Assembly (NCBI GenBank): GCA_019112965.1
Contig: DXIH01000041.1
Location: 1 to 47,293 of the forward strand
Source: Candidatus Sphingomonas excrementigallinarum
GTDB lineage: Bacteria > Pseudomonadota > Alphaproteobacteria > Sphingomonadales > Sphingomonadaceae
DNA: 47,293 bases
Direction: 5' to 3'
Shown here: piece by piece, positions 27,463-36,431 of the stretch
Layout of the letters: each line of letters opens with the position of its first letter
How positions within the stretch are numbered: position 1 is the first letter of the stretch
Made by a program: the position numbers and the translations under genes
The notes under the pieces: model-generated
The model's database searches: none
What the model was told of the DNA's origin: nothing
What the model saw: the letters and a program-made list of their open reading frames with translations, nothing else

Positions 27463-27633
27463 TTACTTCGCCGTACCCATCTTCGTGCTGACGCTGGTGA
27501 AGGTGGTGTTCAGGTTGGTGCCGAGGGTCTTCATCGCGCCGATGGCTGCGACGGCGATCAGGGCGGCGATCAGGCCATATTCGATGGCGGTCGCGCCCTT
27601 GGTGGTCTTGAGAATCTTGCGGATGGTGGTCAT
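27463..27633 (-). CDS. Flp-family type IVb pilin
   Basis: 56-aa prepilin MTTIRKILKTTKG, processed after Gly13, then ATAIEYGLIAALIAVAAIG, the class IVb (Flp) hydrophobic core with the conserved Glu at position +5 and the adjacent Tyr, then a short Thr/Ser-rich tail. Mature pilin would be about 43 aa and would be assembled by a Tad/Cpa machine, which is not in the window. The ATG at 27633 follows GGAGACCGG; a longer in-frame start at 27660 is less likely because prepilin leaders are short. Confidence 0.92.
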   Translation of the reverse strand: MTTIRKILKTTKGATAIEYGLIAALIAVAAIGAMKTLGTNLNTTFTSVSTKMGTAK

Positions 27634-27794
27634 TCCGGTCTCCGTTGCGTCTTGTTTCATTCAATCACCCGGCTGCCCCGGAGTGCCGGTACAGCTTGCG
27701 GCTGTTTAGCCGTGTAGTGGTTGAAGAAGGCTTAAAGCGCGGTGGCGGAGCCGTAATTCTAACGGTTTACCGAAATCAGTCGATCGGTAGCCAG

Positions 27795-27950
27795 CTAGGT
27801 CAGTTTTTGCAGGTTCAGGCCCATTTGGGAATGACTGGCCAATATGGCCATTATGACGATAGCGACGATCAATCCATATTCCACTGCCGATGCGCCGCGC
27901 CTGTCGGCAAGCAAGCGTAGCAGGTCGTTCAGGATCATCTGCGCTTTCAT
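27795..27950 (-). CDS. Second small Flp-type pilin
   Basis: 51-aa protein MKAQMILNDLLRLLADRRG, then the processing site before ASAVEYGLIVAIVIMAILA with the Glu-Tyr pair of type IVb pilins, and a very short tail (SHSQMGLNLQKLT). The ATG at 27950 has a strong AGGAGG six bases or so upstream; the frame upstream of that is not protein-like. It differs from the pilin at 27463 in the core (IVAIVIM against IAALIAV), so it is a paralogue rather than a recent copy. It lies 161 bases upstream of that gene, same strand. Confidence 0.85.
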   Translation of the reverse strand: MKAQMILNDLLRLLADRRGASAVEYGLIVAIVIMAILASHSQMGLNLQKLT

Positions 27951-27985
27951 GGCCTCCTGATATGGTCGATTAAGGTTAAGAAAGC

Positions 27986-28447
27986 ATGGATATGTCGCCC
28001 TCGCTTCCCCTGTTCCCCGTCGTCGCGGCCGCTCTGATCGACGGAGAGGGGCGGGTGCTGCTGCAGCAGCGCCCGGCGGGCAAGGCGCTGGCGGGGTTGT
28101 GGGAGTTTCCGGGCGGCAAGCTGGAAACCGGGGAGACCCCCGAGGCAGCACTTATTCGCGAGTTGCATGAGGAACTTGCCATCACGGTGGCGCCCGATGC
28201 GCTGGAACCGGCGGGGTTCGCGACCGAGCCGTTGCCCGGTCGCCACTTGCTTCTGTTGCTCTACGTCGTCCGGTCCTGGTCGGGCACGCCGGTCGCGTTG
28301 GAGGCCGACGGGTTGATTTGGTGTCCGCCCAAGCGGATGGGCGCGTGGCCCATGCCGCCCGCCGATGGGCCTCTCGTGCGCCAGCTTGTCGCCTATTTGG
28401 CGGACAGCACGAGTTCGGAGGTCGCGCCCGACAGCGGTACGGTGTAG
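27986..28447 (+). CDS. MutT-type Nudix hydrolase (8-oxo-dGTP diphosphatase-like)
   Basis: Probably removes oxidised dGTP from the nucleotide pool. The 153-aa protein starts PSLPLFPVVAAALIDGEGRV, has LLQQRPAGKALAGLWEFPGG and a Nudix box at 44-66 (GKLETGE then RELHEELAI, with Ala in the place of the last conserved Gly). These are the MutT signatures. It diverges from the small pilin gene. Its last 55 bases overlap the 3' end of the large convergent gene at 28393-31143; the C-terminal residues after about 140 may therefore be a recent extension. Confidence 0.9.
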   Translation: MDMSPSLPLFPVVAAALIDGEGRVLLQQRPAGKALAGLWEFPGGKLETGETPEAALIRELHEELAITVAPDALEPAGFATEPLPGRHLLLLLYVVRSWSGTPVALEADGLIWCPPKRMGAWPMPPADGPLVRQLVAYLADSTSSEVAPDSGTV

Positions 28448-31143
28448 CCGCCCCGCTCGAACGTGCCCCGTTCGGGGCGATAGGCACGGCCGCCCGCTAT
28501 CGTCGTCTCGACGAACAGCCGCGCAGCGGGGGTGTCGGCGGTCGCCGGATCCAGGGTCAGGCGCACCGCGCCGTTCGCGGGATCGTAATCGACCCCCTTG
28601 ATCTTGCCCGCCTCCATCGTCAGCCACAGGCCGACGGGCGCAACGAAGACGCGTGCGCGCGCCCCGTCATGCGGTTCGACATGAACCCGCCCGCCGCTCT
28701 GCGACAGATTGCCGCCATAGGACAGCCAGCCCAGCGTCGGATCGTTCACCACATAGGTCGCGGCGGCATAGGCATGACCGAAAAAGCCCATGCCGTAATC
28801 GCCGCTATACGGATCCCACTCCATCCGGTCGGGCCAGCTATGGAAGGCGGCGGAGGACGCGCCATTCTGGTCGATGTTGGTGATGCCCCCCAACAGCCCG
28901 CCATAGGCGACTCGCAGCAGGTGCATGTCGGAGGGATTGCGGCGGAAGGAATCGAACAGCGGGACAGCGTTTAGTGTCGATCCATAGTGATGAATCTGCC
29001 GTTCCAGCCGGGGATATTTGCCGCCGTACAGGAAGTCCCAATAGCGCCGGGCATTGCCGTTATAGCCCCAGTGCGGGATCGACGGGTCATAGCCCAATAT
29101 GACCTCGCGCGTGACATCGGCCTGGGGGCCGTAGCCGAAATAGCGCATCCAGGCATAGACCTCGGCCTGGCCGGTCGAGTCCCACGCCATTTCGCTGCCG
29201 AATGGATATTGCAGGGTGCGCCAATGGTCGGCGCGACCCTTCATCAGCCGCTCGACCTCCGCGGCCTTGGTGGTCCAGCCCTCGCGCTTCAGGTCGGTCA
29301 GGATGTCGACGAAGACATCGCCCTCCATCAATCCGAACTGCGCATAATGCGGCGCGTCGCGCATCATTGCGACGATCGTCTGGTACGCATGATCGAGATA
29401 CCAGTCCCAGCCATGCACCTTCGTCAGGCCGGGATGGTTGCGGGCGATCCGGTAGAGCACCCAATGCCCGGCTGCGACATGCGGATAATTGTACGCACGG
29501 CCCAGATCGTCGGCCTGGTTCTTCTTCCACGAGGTCCAGCTCTGCCAGTCCTTGGCGGGTTTGTAGAGGTGGGGGAAGGCGACTGGGTCGTAATAGAACA
29601 GGCTCTTCTTCACGCCGCCCGCATGAGGCCCGTCGGCGACCTGAAGCCGCCCGACGACCGTCTTGTCGACCAGTTCCTCGATGCGCGCGATCTCGGTCGC
29701 ATCGGGGTTGTCGAGCTGCTTCATCACCGCCGCGACCCAGCTGCCTGCGCCGCCCTCGTCGCTCATGCCGGAAACCCAGACGCGGGGATCGGCGGTGACG
29801 ATCCGGTTCGCCTCGCGGTCATAGGTGAGGATGGCGGGCGTGCGGCCGAACGGATCGCCCTTGCCCTCGAACCACTGTTTCGTCGTCGAGAAGCGGCCGA
29901 GATCGGCCATGGTCTGCTCCAGCGGCTTGGTGACGAAATACTGGACCGTCTGGACCTGACCATCGGCATAGGTGAGGGTCAGGCGCGCCCGGCCCCATTG
30001 CCGCCCGCGCACCGACAGGCGGGTCCAGCCCGGTTTACCCGGCGCTCGGGTGACGTCGAGCGCCCCGGCGGGATGGCTGGCGATGCCGGTGATCGCGGAT
30101 GGCGAGCGGACGAACAGCGTCGCGTCGAGATCGGTCGGCACGACATAGCCGGGCACGCCGACCACGACGGGTCGCCCCTGCTCGCTCAGCGTTGGCTCGA
30201 TCGCGCGGATCGTTGGCGCGGTGACGAGGCGCAGGCCGATCGTGCGGCTCTGGCCGGGCGCGAGCGTAAAGCTGGTCGGCTCGTTCCATTGGGCCCCCGC
30301 CTTCTTCCAGTCCGTCTGGGCATAGGCGGCGCTGGCGACGGTCCAGTCGTAAAAGCCCTCAGAGGTCTGCTCGCGCGGGCTCGCCTCGGCGATCACCGCC
30401 TTGCCGCTCGTTTCGCTGACCGTGGGGATCGGGACATAGGCCTCCAGCGGCGTCTTACCTTCGGGCAGGACAAGAAGCGCGGGACCCGCACCGTTCAGCC
30501 GGGTGACCTGCACATAGCCCGCATCGCGGCCGATATAGGGATCGGCGAAGCTCGCCTGCGCATGCGCCTGCTCCAGCGTGCGGTCGGTGATGATGTTGTC
30601 GAACACCATCGGCAGGCCCAGGCCACCGACCTCGATCGGCGTGTTGGAGGTGTTGGTCAGCGTGAAGCGCAGGGCGGGGGTGCCCTTCTCGTTCATCCAT
30701 TCGCGGACGATGCGAAGCGGCAGGCCCGTGCCCAGCGAAGCACTGATGTCCGCCGCCGCAAGGACGGAGCCCCGCACGGGGAGGGGGCGCACCGGCTGTC
30801 GCTCATGCGAGGACGAATAGTCCTGCCATGCGCCACCAACCTGGCGCAGCCGCAAATGGATGTCGCCCAGATGGTTGTAACCATTGCCCGCACGTTCCTT
30901 GGCGCGACCGATCGGCAGGAAGTCGAAATTCGGCGTGGCGACCGGGGAAAGGCCGCGAGCAGTCTGACTGGCGGGATCGAGGGTCAGTCGGAACGCGCCT
31001 ACCCGAAAGCGCGTCGATGACGCGCTTTTTTGCGAGGGGTTGGTGGTCTTCCGCGCGGTCGGGCCATCCGCGCCGTGCGCACTGGCCGCGATCGAGAGAA
31101 GAGCCAGCGTGACGGGCAAAAGGCGGGTAAGGCGTTGGCGCAT
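28393..31143 (-). CDS. Large secreted protein, DUF5695-like (probable carbohydrate-active)
   Basis: 916-aa exported protein. Signal peptide MRQRLTRLLPVTLALLSIAA with cleavage after ASA (20-22). The N-terminal half is beta-rich (FRVGAFRLTLDPASQTARGL to about 440) and the C-terminal half (about 450-800) looks like an alpha/alpha-barrel, rich in Trp, Tyr and His (YNYPHVAAGHWVLYRIARN, GWDWYLDHAYQTIVAMM, WGYNGNARRYWDFLYGG, AFHSWPDRMEWDP), followed by a beta-rich tail. I associate this with DUF5695 from memory, with moderate confidence; the fold suggests a polysaccharide-acting enzyme. The ATG at 31143 follows AGGAAT. It diverges from the GH127 gene. An extension of the open frame to 31839 is rejected as it runs antisense into GH127. 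Confidence 0.75.
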   Translation of the reverse strand: MRQRLTRLLPVTLALLSIAASAHGADGPTARKTTNPSQKSASSTRFRVGAFRLTLDPASQTARGLSPVATPNFDFLPIGRAKERAGNGYNHLGDIHLRLRQVGGAWQDYSSSHERQPVRPLPVRGSVLAAADISASLGTGLPLRIVREWMNEKGTPALRFTLTNTSNTPIEVGGLGLPMVFDNIITDRTLEQAHAQASFADPYIGRDAGYVQVTRLNGAGPALLVLPEGKTPLEAYVPIPTVSETSGKAVIAEASPREQTSEGFYDWTVASAAYAQTDWKKAGAQWNEPTSFTLAPGQSRTIGLRLVTAPTIRAIEPTLSEQGRPVVVGVPGYVVPTDLDATLFVRSPSAITGIASHPAGALDVTRAPGKPGWTRLSVRGRQWGRARLTLTYADGQVQTVQYFVTKPLEQTMADLGRFSTTKQWFEGKGDPFGRTPAILTYDREANRIVTADPRVWVSGMSDEGGAGSWVAAVMKQLDNPDATEIARIEELVDKTVVGRLQVADGPHAGGVKKSLFYYDPVAFPHLYKPAKDWQSWTSWKKNQADDLGRAYNYPHVAAGHWVLYRIARNHPGLTKVHGWDWYLDHAYQTIVAMMRDAPHYAQFGLMEGDVFVDILTDLKREGWTTKAAEVERLMKGRADHWRTLQYPFGSEMAWDSTGQAEVYAWMRYFGYGPQADVTREVILGYDPSIPHWGYNGNARRYWDFLYGGKYPRLERQIHHYGSTLNAVPLFDSFRRNPSDMHLLRVAYGGLLGGITNIDQNGASSAAFHSWPDRMEWDPYSGDYGMGFFGHAYAAATYVVNDPTLGWLSYGGNLSQSGGRVHVEPHDGARARVFVAPVGLWLTMEAGKIKGVDYDPANGAVRLTLDPATADTPAARLFVETTIAGGRAYRPERGTFERGGYTVPLSGATSELVLSAK

Positions 31144-31191
31144 GACGATAGAATTCCTGACCTCGGGAAGCTCTTCGGCGGACCATCGCAA

Positions 31192-31225
31192 TTGACCCCC
31201 TCCCGTTCGGCCTATATTGGTATAC
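31192..31225 (+). promoter_or_regulatory. Promoter with GTATAC operator in front of the GH127 gene
   Basis: TTGACC (31192-31197), 17-nt spacer, TATTGG (31215-31220) as a poor -10 match, and the palindrome GTATAC (31220-31225) within TTGGTATACAGT. A GntR/FCD regulator bound here would block initiation. The same layout occurs before lhpC at 36432-36468. The site also lies 77 bases upstream of the divergent DUF5695-like gene. Confidence 0.5.
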
Positions 31226-31245
31226 AGTATTAGCGGGAGAGCAAG

Positions 31246-33621
31246 ATGCTGCGGTCGAGCAGGCGGGAATGGATGCAGGGAGCGGCCGGTGTCGCCTTGA
31301 TGGCAATGGCGACGCGGGCGGCGGGGGCCGCGCCGTCGATGCTTCCGGCCAAGGCCGAGCCGCTGCCGCTCTCCGCGGTGCGGCTGCACCCTTCGGTATA
31401 TGCGACGGCGGTCGAGACGAACCGACGCTATCTCTATCGCCTCAGTCCCGATCGGCTGCTGCACAATTTCCGGAAATATGCCGGGCTGGAGCCCAGGGCG
31501 CCCATCTATGGTGGCTGGGAAAGCGACACGATCGCGGGCCATACCCTGGGTCACTATATGTCGGCGCTGGTGCTGACCTGGCAACAGACCGGCGATCCCG
31601 AGATGCGCCGACGCGCCGACTATATCGTGGCCGAACTGGCCGAGGCGCAGGCCAAGCGCGGCACCGGCTATGTCGGCGCGCTGGGCCGCAAGCGGGCCGA
31701 TGGCACGGTGGTCGACGGCGAGGAGATCTTCCCCGAGATCATGGCGGGCAAGATCAAGTCCGGCGGGTTCGACCTCAACGGGTCCTGGTCGCCGCTCTAC
31801 ACGGTCCACAAGCTGTTCGCCGGATTGCTCGACATCCATGGCGGCTGGGGCAATGCCCAGGCGCTGGACGTCGCGGTCAAGCTGGGCGGCTATTTCGCCC
31901 GCGTCTTCGCCGCGCTCGACGATGCACAGATGCAGACGGTGCTTGGCTGCGAATATGGCGGGCTGAACGAGAGCTTTGCCGAACTGTACCAGCGGACGAA
32001 CGACCGCCAGTGGCTGGCGCTGGCCGAGCGGATCTATGACCGCAAAGTGCTCGATCCCTTAGTGGCGGGCGAGGACAAGCTGGCCAATTTCCACGCCAAT
32101 ACCCAAGTGCCCAAGCTGATCGGGCTGGCGCGCATCCATGAAATCACCGGCAAGCCCGAATTTGCCAGGGGCGCGAGCTTCTTCTGGGAAACCGTCACCG
32201 GGCATCACAGCTACGTTATCGGCGGGAACGCCGACCGGGAATATTTCTCCGAGCCCGACACGATCGCGCGACACATCACCGACCAGACGTGCGAGCATTG
32301 CAACACCTACAATATGATGAAGCTGACCCGGCATCTTTACGGGTGGCAACCGGACGGGCGCTATTTCGACTATTATGAGCGTGCCCACCTGAACCATGCG
32401 ATGGCCGCGCAACATCCGCAAAATGGCGGCTTCACCTATATGACGCCATTGATGAGCGGCGTGGTGCGCGAGTTTTCGAGCGATAAGGACGACGCCTTCT
32501 GGTGCTGTGTCGGCTCGGGGATGGAGGCGCATGCCAAGCATGGCGAGTCCATCTTCTGGCAGGGGGGCGACACCTTCTTCGTCAATCTCTACATCCCGGC
32601 CGAGGCCCGGTGGGAGAAGCGCGGCGCGATCGTGACGCTCGACACCGCCTATCCGATGGACGGGCAGGCGACGCTGAGCTTCACGCGCCTCGATCGCGCG
32701 GGGCGCTTTCCGCTGGCGCTGCGCGTGCCCGGCTGGGCGAACGGCCAGGCACAGGTCGAGGTCAATGGCCAGGCGGTGACGCCGCGTTTTGAGCGGGGCT
32801 ATGCGGTCGTCGATCGCCGGTGGAGGGCAGGGGACACGGTGACGATCCGCCTGCCGCTCGACCTGCGGATCGAAACGACGCCGGGCGACGACACGGTCGT
32901 GGCGGTCATGCGCGGGCCGATGGTGATGGCCGCCGATCTGGGCGGTCGCGACGACAAGCGGGATTCGCCCGACCCGGTGCTGGTGGGCGCCAACCCGCTG
33001 GCGGGCTTCGCCGCCGCCGATCCGGCGCGCGCGCGCTACACCACGGCGGGCGTTTTCCGCCCGGCGAACCTGGGCTTCGTGCCCTTTTTCAGCCAGTATG
33101 ACCGGCGCAGCGCCGTCTATTTCAAGCGTTTCACCGATGCGGGATGGAAGGCACAGGAGGCGGCGTTCCTGGCCGATCAGGCCAGGGCGCGCGACATCGC
33201 CGCCCGGTCGGTCGATATCATGCACCTGGGCGAGATGCAGCCCGAGCGTGACCATGGCCTGACTTCCGATATTTCCTACCCCGTCTCCTATCGCGGGCGG
33301 CAGGGTCGCGACGCGCGCTCGGGTGGCTATTTCGAGTTCACCATGGCGGTGCGCCCCGGTTCGATGATCCTGCAGGGCACCTATTGGGGCGAGGAGCGTG
33401 CTCGCGACTTCGACATTCTGGTCGACAATGTGAAGGTCGCGACCCAGCATCTGGAGAATGACAAGCCGGGCGCCTTCTTCGATGTCGAATACCCGCTGTC
33501 AACGGCGCTGACGGCGGGCAAGAAGAGTGTGCGCGTGCGGATCGTGCCGCATGACCGCAGTACGGCGGGGCCGATCTTCGGTATGCGGGTGTTCGCGGCC
33601 AAGCCCGGGACGACGGCGTGA
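31246..33621 (+). CDS. Secreted GH127/GH146-type beta-L-arabinofuranosidase (DUF1680)
   Basis: 791-aa exported glycosidase. The N-terminus has a twin-arginine-like signal (SRREWMQGAAGVALMAMATR). The DUF1680 (alpha/alpha)6 barrel spans about residues 40-560: WESDTIAGHTLGHYMSAL, GGFDLNGSWSPLYTVHKLFAG, then the thiolate zinc site typical of these enzymes, with C349/C352 (DQTCEHCNTYNMMKL) and the vicinal C420-C421 (FWCCVGSGMEAHAKHGES). The Cys pair is the nucleophile site in characterised members, which cleave beta-L-arabinofuranose from Hyp-linked oligosaccharides or pectic side chains. A beta-rich domain follows to the C-terminus. The CNTYN form is closer to GH146. Its stop overlaps the next gene (GTGA). 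Confidence 0.92.
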   Translation: MLRSSRREWMQGAAGVALMAMATRAAGAAPSMLPAKAEPLPLSAVRLHPSVYATAVETNRRYLYRLSPDRLLHNFRKYAGLEPRAPIYGGWESDTIAGHTLGHYMSALVLTWQQTGDPEMRRRADYIVAELAEAQAKRGTGYVGALGRKRADGTVVDGEEIFPEIMAGKIKSGGFDLNGSWSPLYTVHKLFAGLLDIHGGWGNAQALDVAVKLGGYFARVFAALDDAQMQTVLGCEYGGLNESFAELYQRTNDRQWLALAERIYDRKVLDPLVAGEDKLANFHANTQVPKLIGLARIHEITGKPEFARGASFFWETVTGHHSYVIGGNADREYFSEPDTIARHITDQTCEHCNTYNMMKLTRHLYGWQPDGRYFDYYERAHLNHAMAAQHPQNGGFTYMTPLMSGVVREFSSDKDDAFWCCVGSGMEAHAKHGESIFWQGGDTFFVNLYIPAEARWEKRGAIVTLDTAYPMDGQATLSFTRLDRAGRFPLALRVPGWANGQAQVEVNGQAVTPRFERGYAVVDRRWRAGDTVTIRLPLDLRIETTPGDDTVVAVMRGPMVMAADLGGRDDKRDSPDPVLVGANPLAGFAAADPARARYTTAGVFRPANLGFVPFFSQYDRRSAVYFKRFTDAGWKAQEAAFLADQARARDIAARSVDIMHLGEMQPERDHGLTSDISYPVSYRGRQGRDARSGGYFEFTMAVRPGSMILQGTYWGEERARDFDILVDNVKVATQHLENDKPGAFFDVEYPLSTALTAGKKSVRVRIVPHDRSTAGPIFGMRVFAAKPGTTA

Positions 33622-34628
33622 CCGGGGTGCGGATGACGCTGGACGAGCTGCGGACGCTGGCGCGTACCAAGCTGCTGGGGGCGGGGCTCGCCCCCGCTCA
33701 TGCCGAGGCGGTTGCCGAGACGATGGTGGCGGGCGAGCGCGACGGATGTACCTCGCACGGCATCTACCGTCTGCTGGTCGCGGTCTCCAGTATCGAGAAG
33801 GGCGTCGTCGTACCCGACGCCGAGCCGGTGCTTTCCGAACCGGCGCGTGCGCTGGTCCGGGTGGACGGCGGCGGCGGCTTTGCGCAGCTGGCGTTCCAGA
33901 CCGGCAAACCGATGCTGATCGAGAAGGCCAGGGCGAACGGCATCGCCGCGCTGGCGCTCAATAATGTCGTTCACTTTGCGGCGCTCTGGCCCGAGGTGGA
34001 GGAACTGGCAGAGGCCGGGCTGGTGGCGCTGGCCTTCACCCCCAGCCACGCCTGGGTCGCGCCGTCGGGCGGAGCGGAGCCGGTGTTCGGCACCAATCCC
34101 ATCGCCTTTGGCTGGCCGCGTGTCGATGGGCCGCCCTTCGTCTTCGACTTCGCCACCTCGATGGTCGCGCGCGGGGAGATCGAACTCCATCGCCGGGCGG
34201 GCAAGAGCGTGCCGGACGACTGGGGTGTCGATGTCGAGGGCAAGCCGACCACCAATCCGGCGGCGATCCTGTTGGGCGCGATGCGGACGTTCGGCGGCCA
34301 TAAGGGATCGGCGCTGGCCGCGATGGTCGAGCTGCTCGCCGGGCCGCTGATCGGCGACATGACCAGCCGCGAGTCGATCGACTGGGACGCCGGGCGCGGC
34401 GGGTCTCCGCTGGGTGGCGAGCTGATTATCGCGATCGATCCCAAGGGGTTCCTGGGCGATCTTCTGCCCGAGCATCAGGAGCGGGCCGAGGCGATGTTCG
34501 CGGCCATCACGGGGCAGGGGGCGCGGTTGCCCTCCGCCCGGCGCTACGCCGCGCGGACGGTGTCACTGGTCGAGGGGGTCGAGATTTCGGCCGATCTCTA
34601 CCGCGACGTCATCGCGCTGAAGGGTTGA
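33618..34628 (+). CDS. Malate/L-lactate dehydrogenase-family imine reductase (Delta1-piperideine/pyrroline-2-carboxylate reductase type)
   Basis: 336-aa NAD(P)H enzyme of the YlbC/malate-L-lactate dehydrogenase fold. It matches the DpkA/LhpD subgroup: RDGCTSHGIYR (active site S46-H47), FAQLAFQTGKPML, VVHFAALWPEVE, GLVALAF, FGTNPIAFGWPR, FDFATSMVARGEI and FGGHKGSALAAMVELLAGPL. Characterised members reduce Delta1-pyrroline-2-carboxylate or Delta1-piperideine-2-carboxylate to L-proline or L-pipecolate, intermediates of hydroxyproline and lysine metabolism. It starts with GTG overlapping the GH127 stop; ATG at 33633 is the alternative. Position between the glycosidase and lhpC supports the imino-acid role. 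Substrate is by homology and context only. Confidence 0.85.
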   Translation: MTGVRMTLDELRTLARTKLLGAGLAPAHAEAVAETMVAGERDGCTSHGIYRLLVAVSSIEKGVVVPDAEPVLSEPARALVRVDGGGGFAQLAFQTGKPMLIEKARANGIAALALNNVVHFAALWPEVEELAEAGLVALAFTPSHAWVAPSGGAEPVFGTNPIAFGWPRVDGPPFVFDFATSMVARGEIELHRRAGKSVPDDWGVDVEGKPTTNPAAILLGAMRTFGGHKGSALAAMVELLAGPLIGDMTSRESIDWDAGRGGSPLGGELIIAIDPKGFLGDLLPEHQERAEAMFAAITGQGARLPSARRYAARTVSLVEGVEISADLYRDVIALKG

Positions 34629-34644
34629 GCACGGGGGTATGAGC

Positions 34645-36429
34645 ATGACGAACCGGATTGGATGGCTACTGGCCGGGGCTGCCGTCATGGCGATTCCGCT
34701 TGGCATGGCTGAGGCCAAGGGCCGCCCTCAGGTCACCCGCCAAGCCACGACGCCGGACGCCCGGTTCCGCGTGCTGTCGGACGCCGAGTATCAGTGGCGG
34801 ATCAGCCAAAGCGCCGCCGATGAGGACAGCGGCAGTGCGGGCTCGCGGCAACTGCCCGATGTGGGGGCGGCCGCGCAGGCCGCGCGACTGGCGCGCTGGC
34901 AAGCGACCGCCCGGGCATTGGATGCGATCGATCCCGCGACGCTCTCGCCCGCTACGCGGACGGACTATATGGTCTATCGCGGCCAGATTGATGCGCTGAT
35001 CGCCGCGCAGCGGTTCCGGGAATATGAAAAGCCGCTCAATTCCGACACCAGCTTCTGGGGCAATCTGGCGGGTTGGGCGCGGGGCAGCTTCACCAAGGAA
35101 AGCCAGTATCGCGACTACATAGCGATGCTGCGCCAGATGCCGCGCTATTACGACCAGCAGATCGCGAATATGCGCGCCGGTCTGGCACGTGGGTTCACCG
35201 TGCCGCGCGTTACGTTGAAGGGGCGTGACATCGGCGTGGCGCAGGTGGTGGATGCGGGGACCAGTGACGCCCAGCCCTTTTATGAGCCGTTCAAGACCAT
35301 GCCCGCCGCCATGGCGCCCGTGACCGCTGCGAAGCTGCAGGCCGAGGCCAAGGCGGCGATCCGCGACGACGTGGTGCCCGCGCACCAGCGGCTGCTGAGC
35401 TTCCTGCGCAACGACTATATCCCCCATGCGCAGGCCAGCACGGCCGCCTATGACCTGCCCGACGGCAAGGCCTTCTATCGCGCCAAGATCCGGGAATATG
35501 TGACCGCCGACATGACGCCCGAGCAGGTTCATGCGATCGGCCTGTCGGAGATGCAGCGCATCCGCGCGCGAATGGATCGGGTGATGAAGGAGGTGAAGTT
35601 CAAGGGCGATTTTCCTGCCTTCCTGACCTTCCTGCGCACCGATCCGCGCTTCTACGCCAAGACGCCGCAGGAGCTGCTCGACAAGGCGGCGTGGATTGCC
35701 AAGACGTTCGACGGCGTCGCCTCGGACTGGTTCGGCCACCTGCCGCGCAGCCGCTTCGGGATCAAGCCGGTGCCGGCTGACCAGGCGCCCTTCTATACCT
35801 CCGGGCGTGGCGGACCAGGTATCTATCTGGTCAACACCTATGACCTGCCGTCACGACCGCTCTATGCGATGCCTGCACTGACTCTGCATGAAAGCGCACC
35901 GGGGCACGCCTTTCAGATGCCGTTGGCAGCCGAGAACAAGACGCTGCCAGCCTTTCGTCGCGATAGCTATCTGTCGGCCTATGGCGAGGGTTGGGCGCTC
36001 TATTGCGAGGCGTTGGGCGAGGAAATGGGGTTTTACAAGGACCCCTATGATCGGTTCGGTATGCTGTCCTATCAGGCGTGGCGCGCGGCGCGTCTGGTCG
36101 TCGATACCGGAATCCATGCCATGGGGTGGAGCCGTGAAAAGGCGCAGGTCTATCTCCACGACAACACGGCCTTGTCCGATCACGAGATCGAGACGGAAGT
36201 AGACCGCTATATTGCATGGCCGGGGCAAGCCTTATCCTACTATATGGGGCAGCTTGCCTTCCAGCGTGCGCGCGCCAAGGCCGAAAAGGCGCTCGGGCCG
36301 AAATTCAACATCCGCGCCTGGCATGATGCGATGCTCCAGCTGGGATATGTTCCACTGCCCGTCATCGAACAGCGCACCGATCGCTTCATCGCAGAGGGTG
36401 GAAAAGGACCCTATCCGGATGAGGAATGA
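34645..36429 (+). CDS. Exported DUF885 metallopeptidase-like protein
   Basis: 594 aa with a signal peptide (NRIGWLLAGAAVMAIPLGMA then EAKG). The DUF885 family carries a gluzincin-like motif, here LTLHESAPGHAFQM (H415-E416 and H421), with downstream Glu and Tyr in SAYGEGWALYCEALGEEMG, as expected for a zinc peptidase. Some DUF885 proteins are thought to be dipeptidyl- or carboxypeptidases; activity here is not established. Of two start codons, the ATG at 34645 has GGGGG at the right distance; the one at 34639 is too close to it. It is the last gene of the GH127-containing run and precedes the lhpC promoter by only about 3 bases. Confidence 0.85.
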   Translation: MTNRIGWLLAGAAVMAIPLGMAEAKGRPQVTRQATTPDARFRVLSDAEYQWRISQSAADEDSGSAGSRQLPDVGAAAQAARLARWQATARALDAIDPATLSPATRTDYMVYRGQIDALIAAQRFREYEKPLNSDTSFWGNLAGWARGSFTKESQYRDYIAMLRQMPRYYDQQIANMRAGLARGFTVPRVTLKGRDIGVAQVVDAGTSDAQPFYEPFKTMPAAMAPVTAAKLQAEAKAAIRDDVVPAHQRLLSFLRNDYIPHAQASTAAYDLPDGKAFYRAKIREYVTADMTPEQVHAIGLSEMQRIRARMDRVMKEVKFKGDFPAFLTFLRTDPRFYAKTPQELLDKAAWIAKTFDGVASDWFGHLPRSRFGIKPVPADQAPFYTSGRGGPGIYLVNTYDLPSRPLYAMPALTLHESAPGHAFQMPLAAENKTLPAFRRDSYLSAYGEGWALYCEALGEEMGFYKDPYDRFGMLSYQAWRAARLVVDTGIHAMGWSREKAQVYLHDNTALSDHEIETEVDRYIAWPGQALSYYMGQLAFQRARAKAEKALGPKFNIRAWHDAMLQLGYVPLPVIEQRTDRFIAEGGKGPYPDEE

Positions 36430-36431
36430 CA

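Noticed and set aside
28987..31020. 677-codon open frame on the plus strand
   Set aside because: Antisense to the DUF5695-like gene, with low-complexity Arg/Gly-rich composition and no domains.
31144..31839. Upstream extension of the DUF5695-like gene into GH127
   Set aside because: Antisense to the GH127 N-terminus; the signal peptide starts at 31143.
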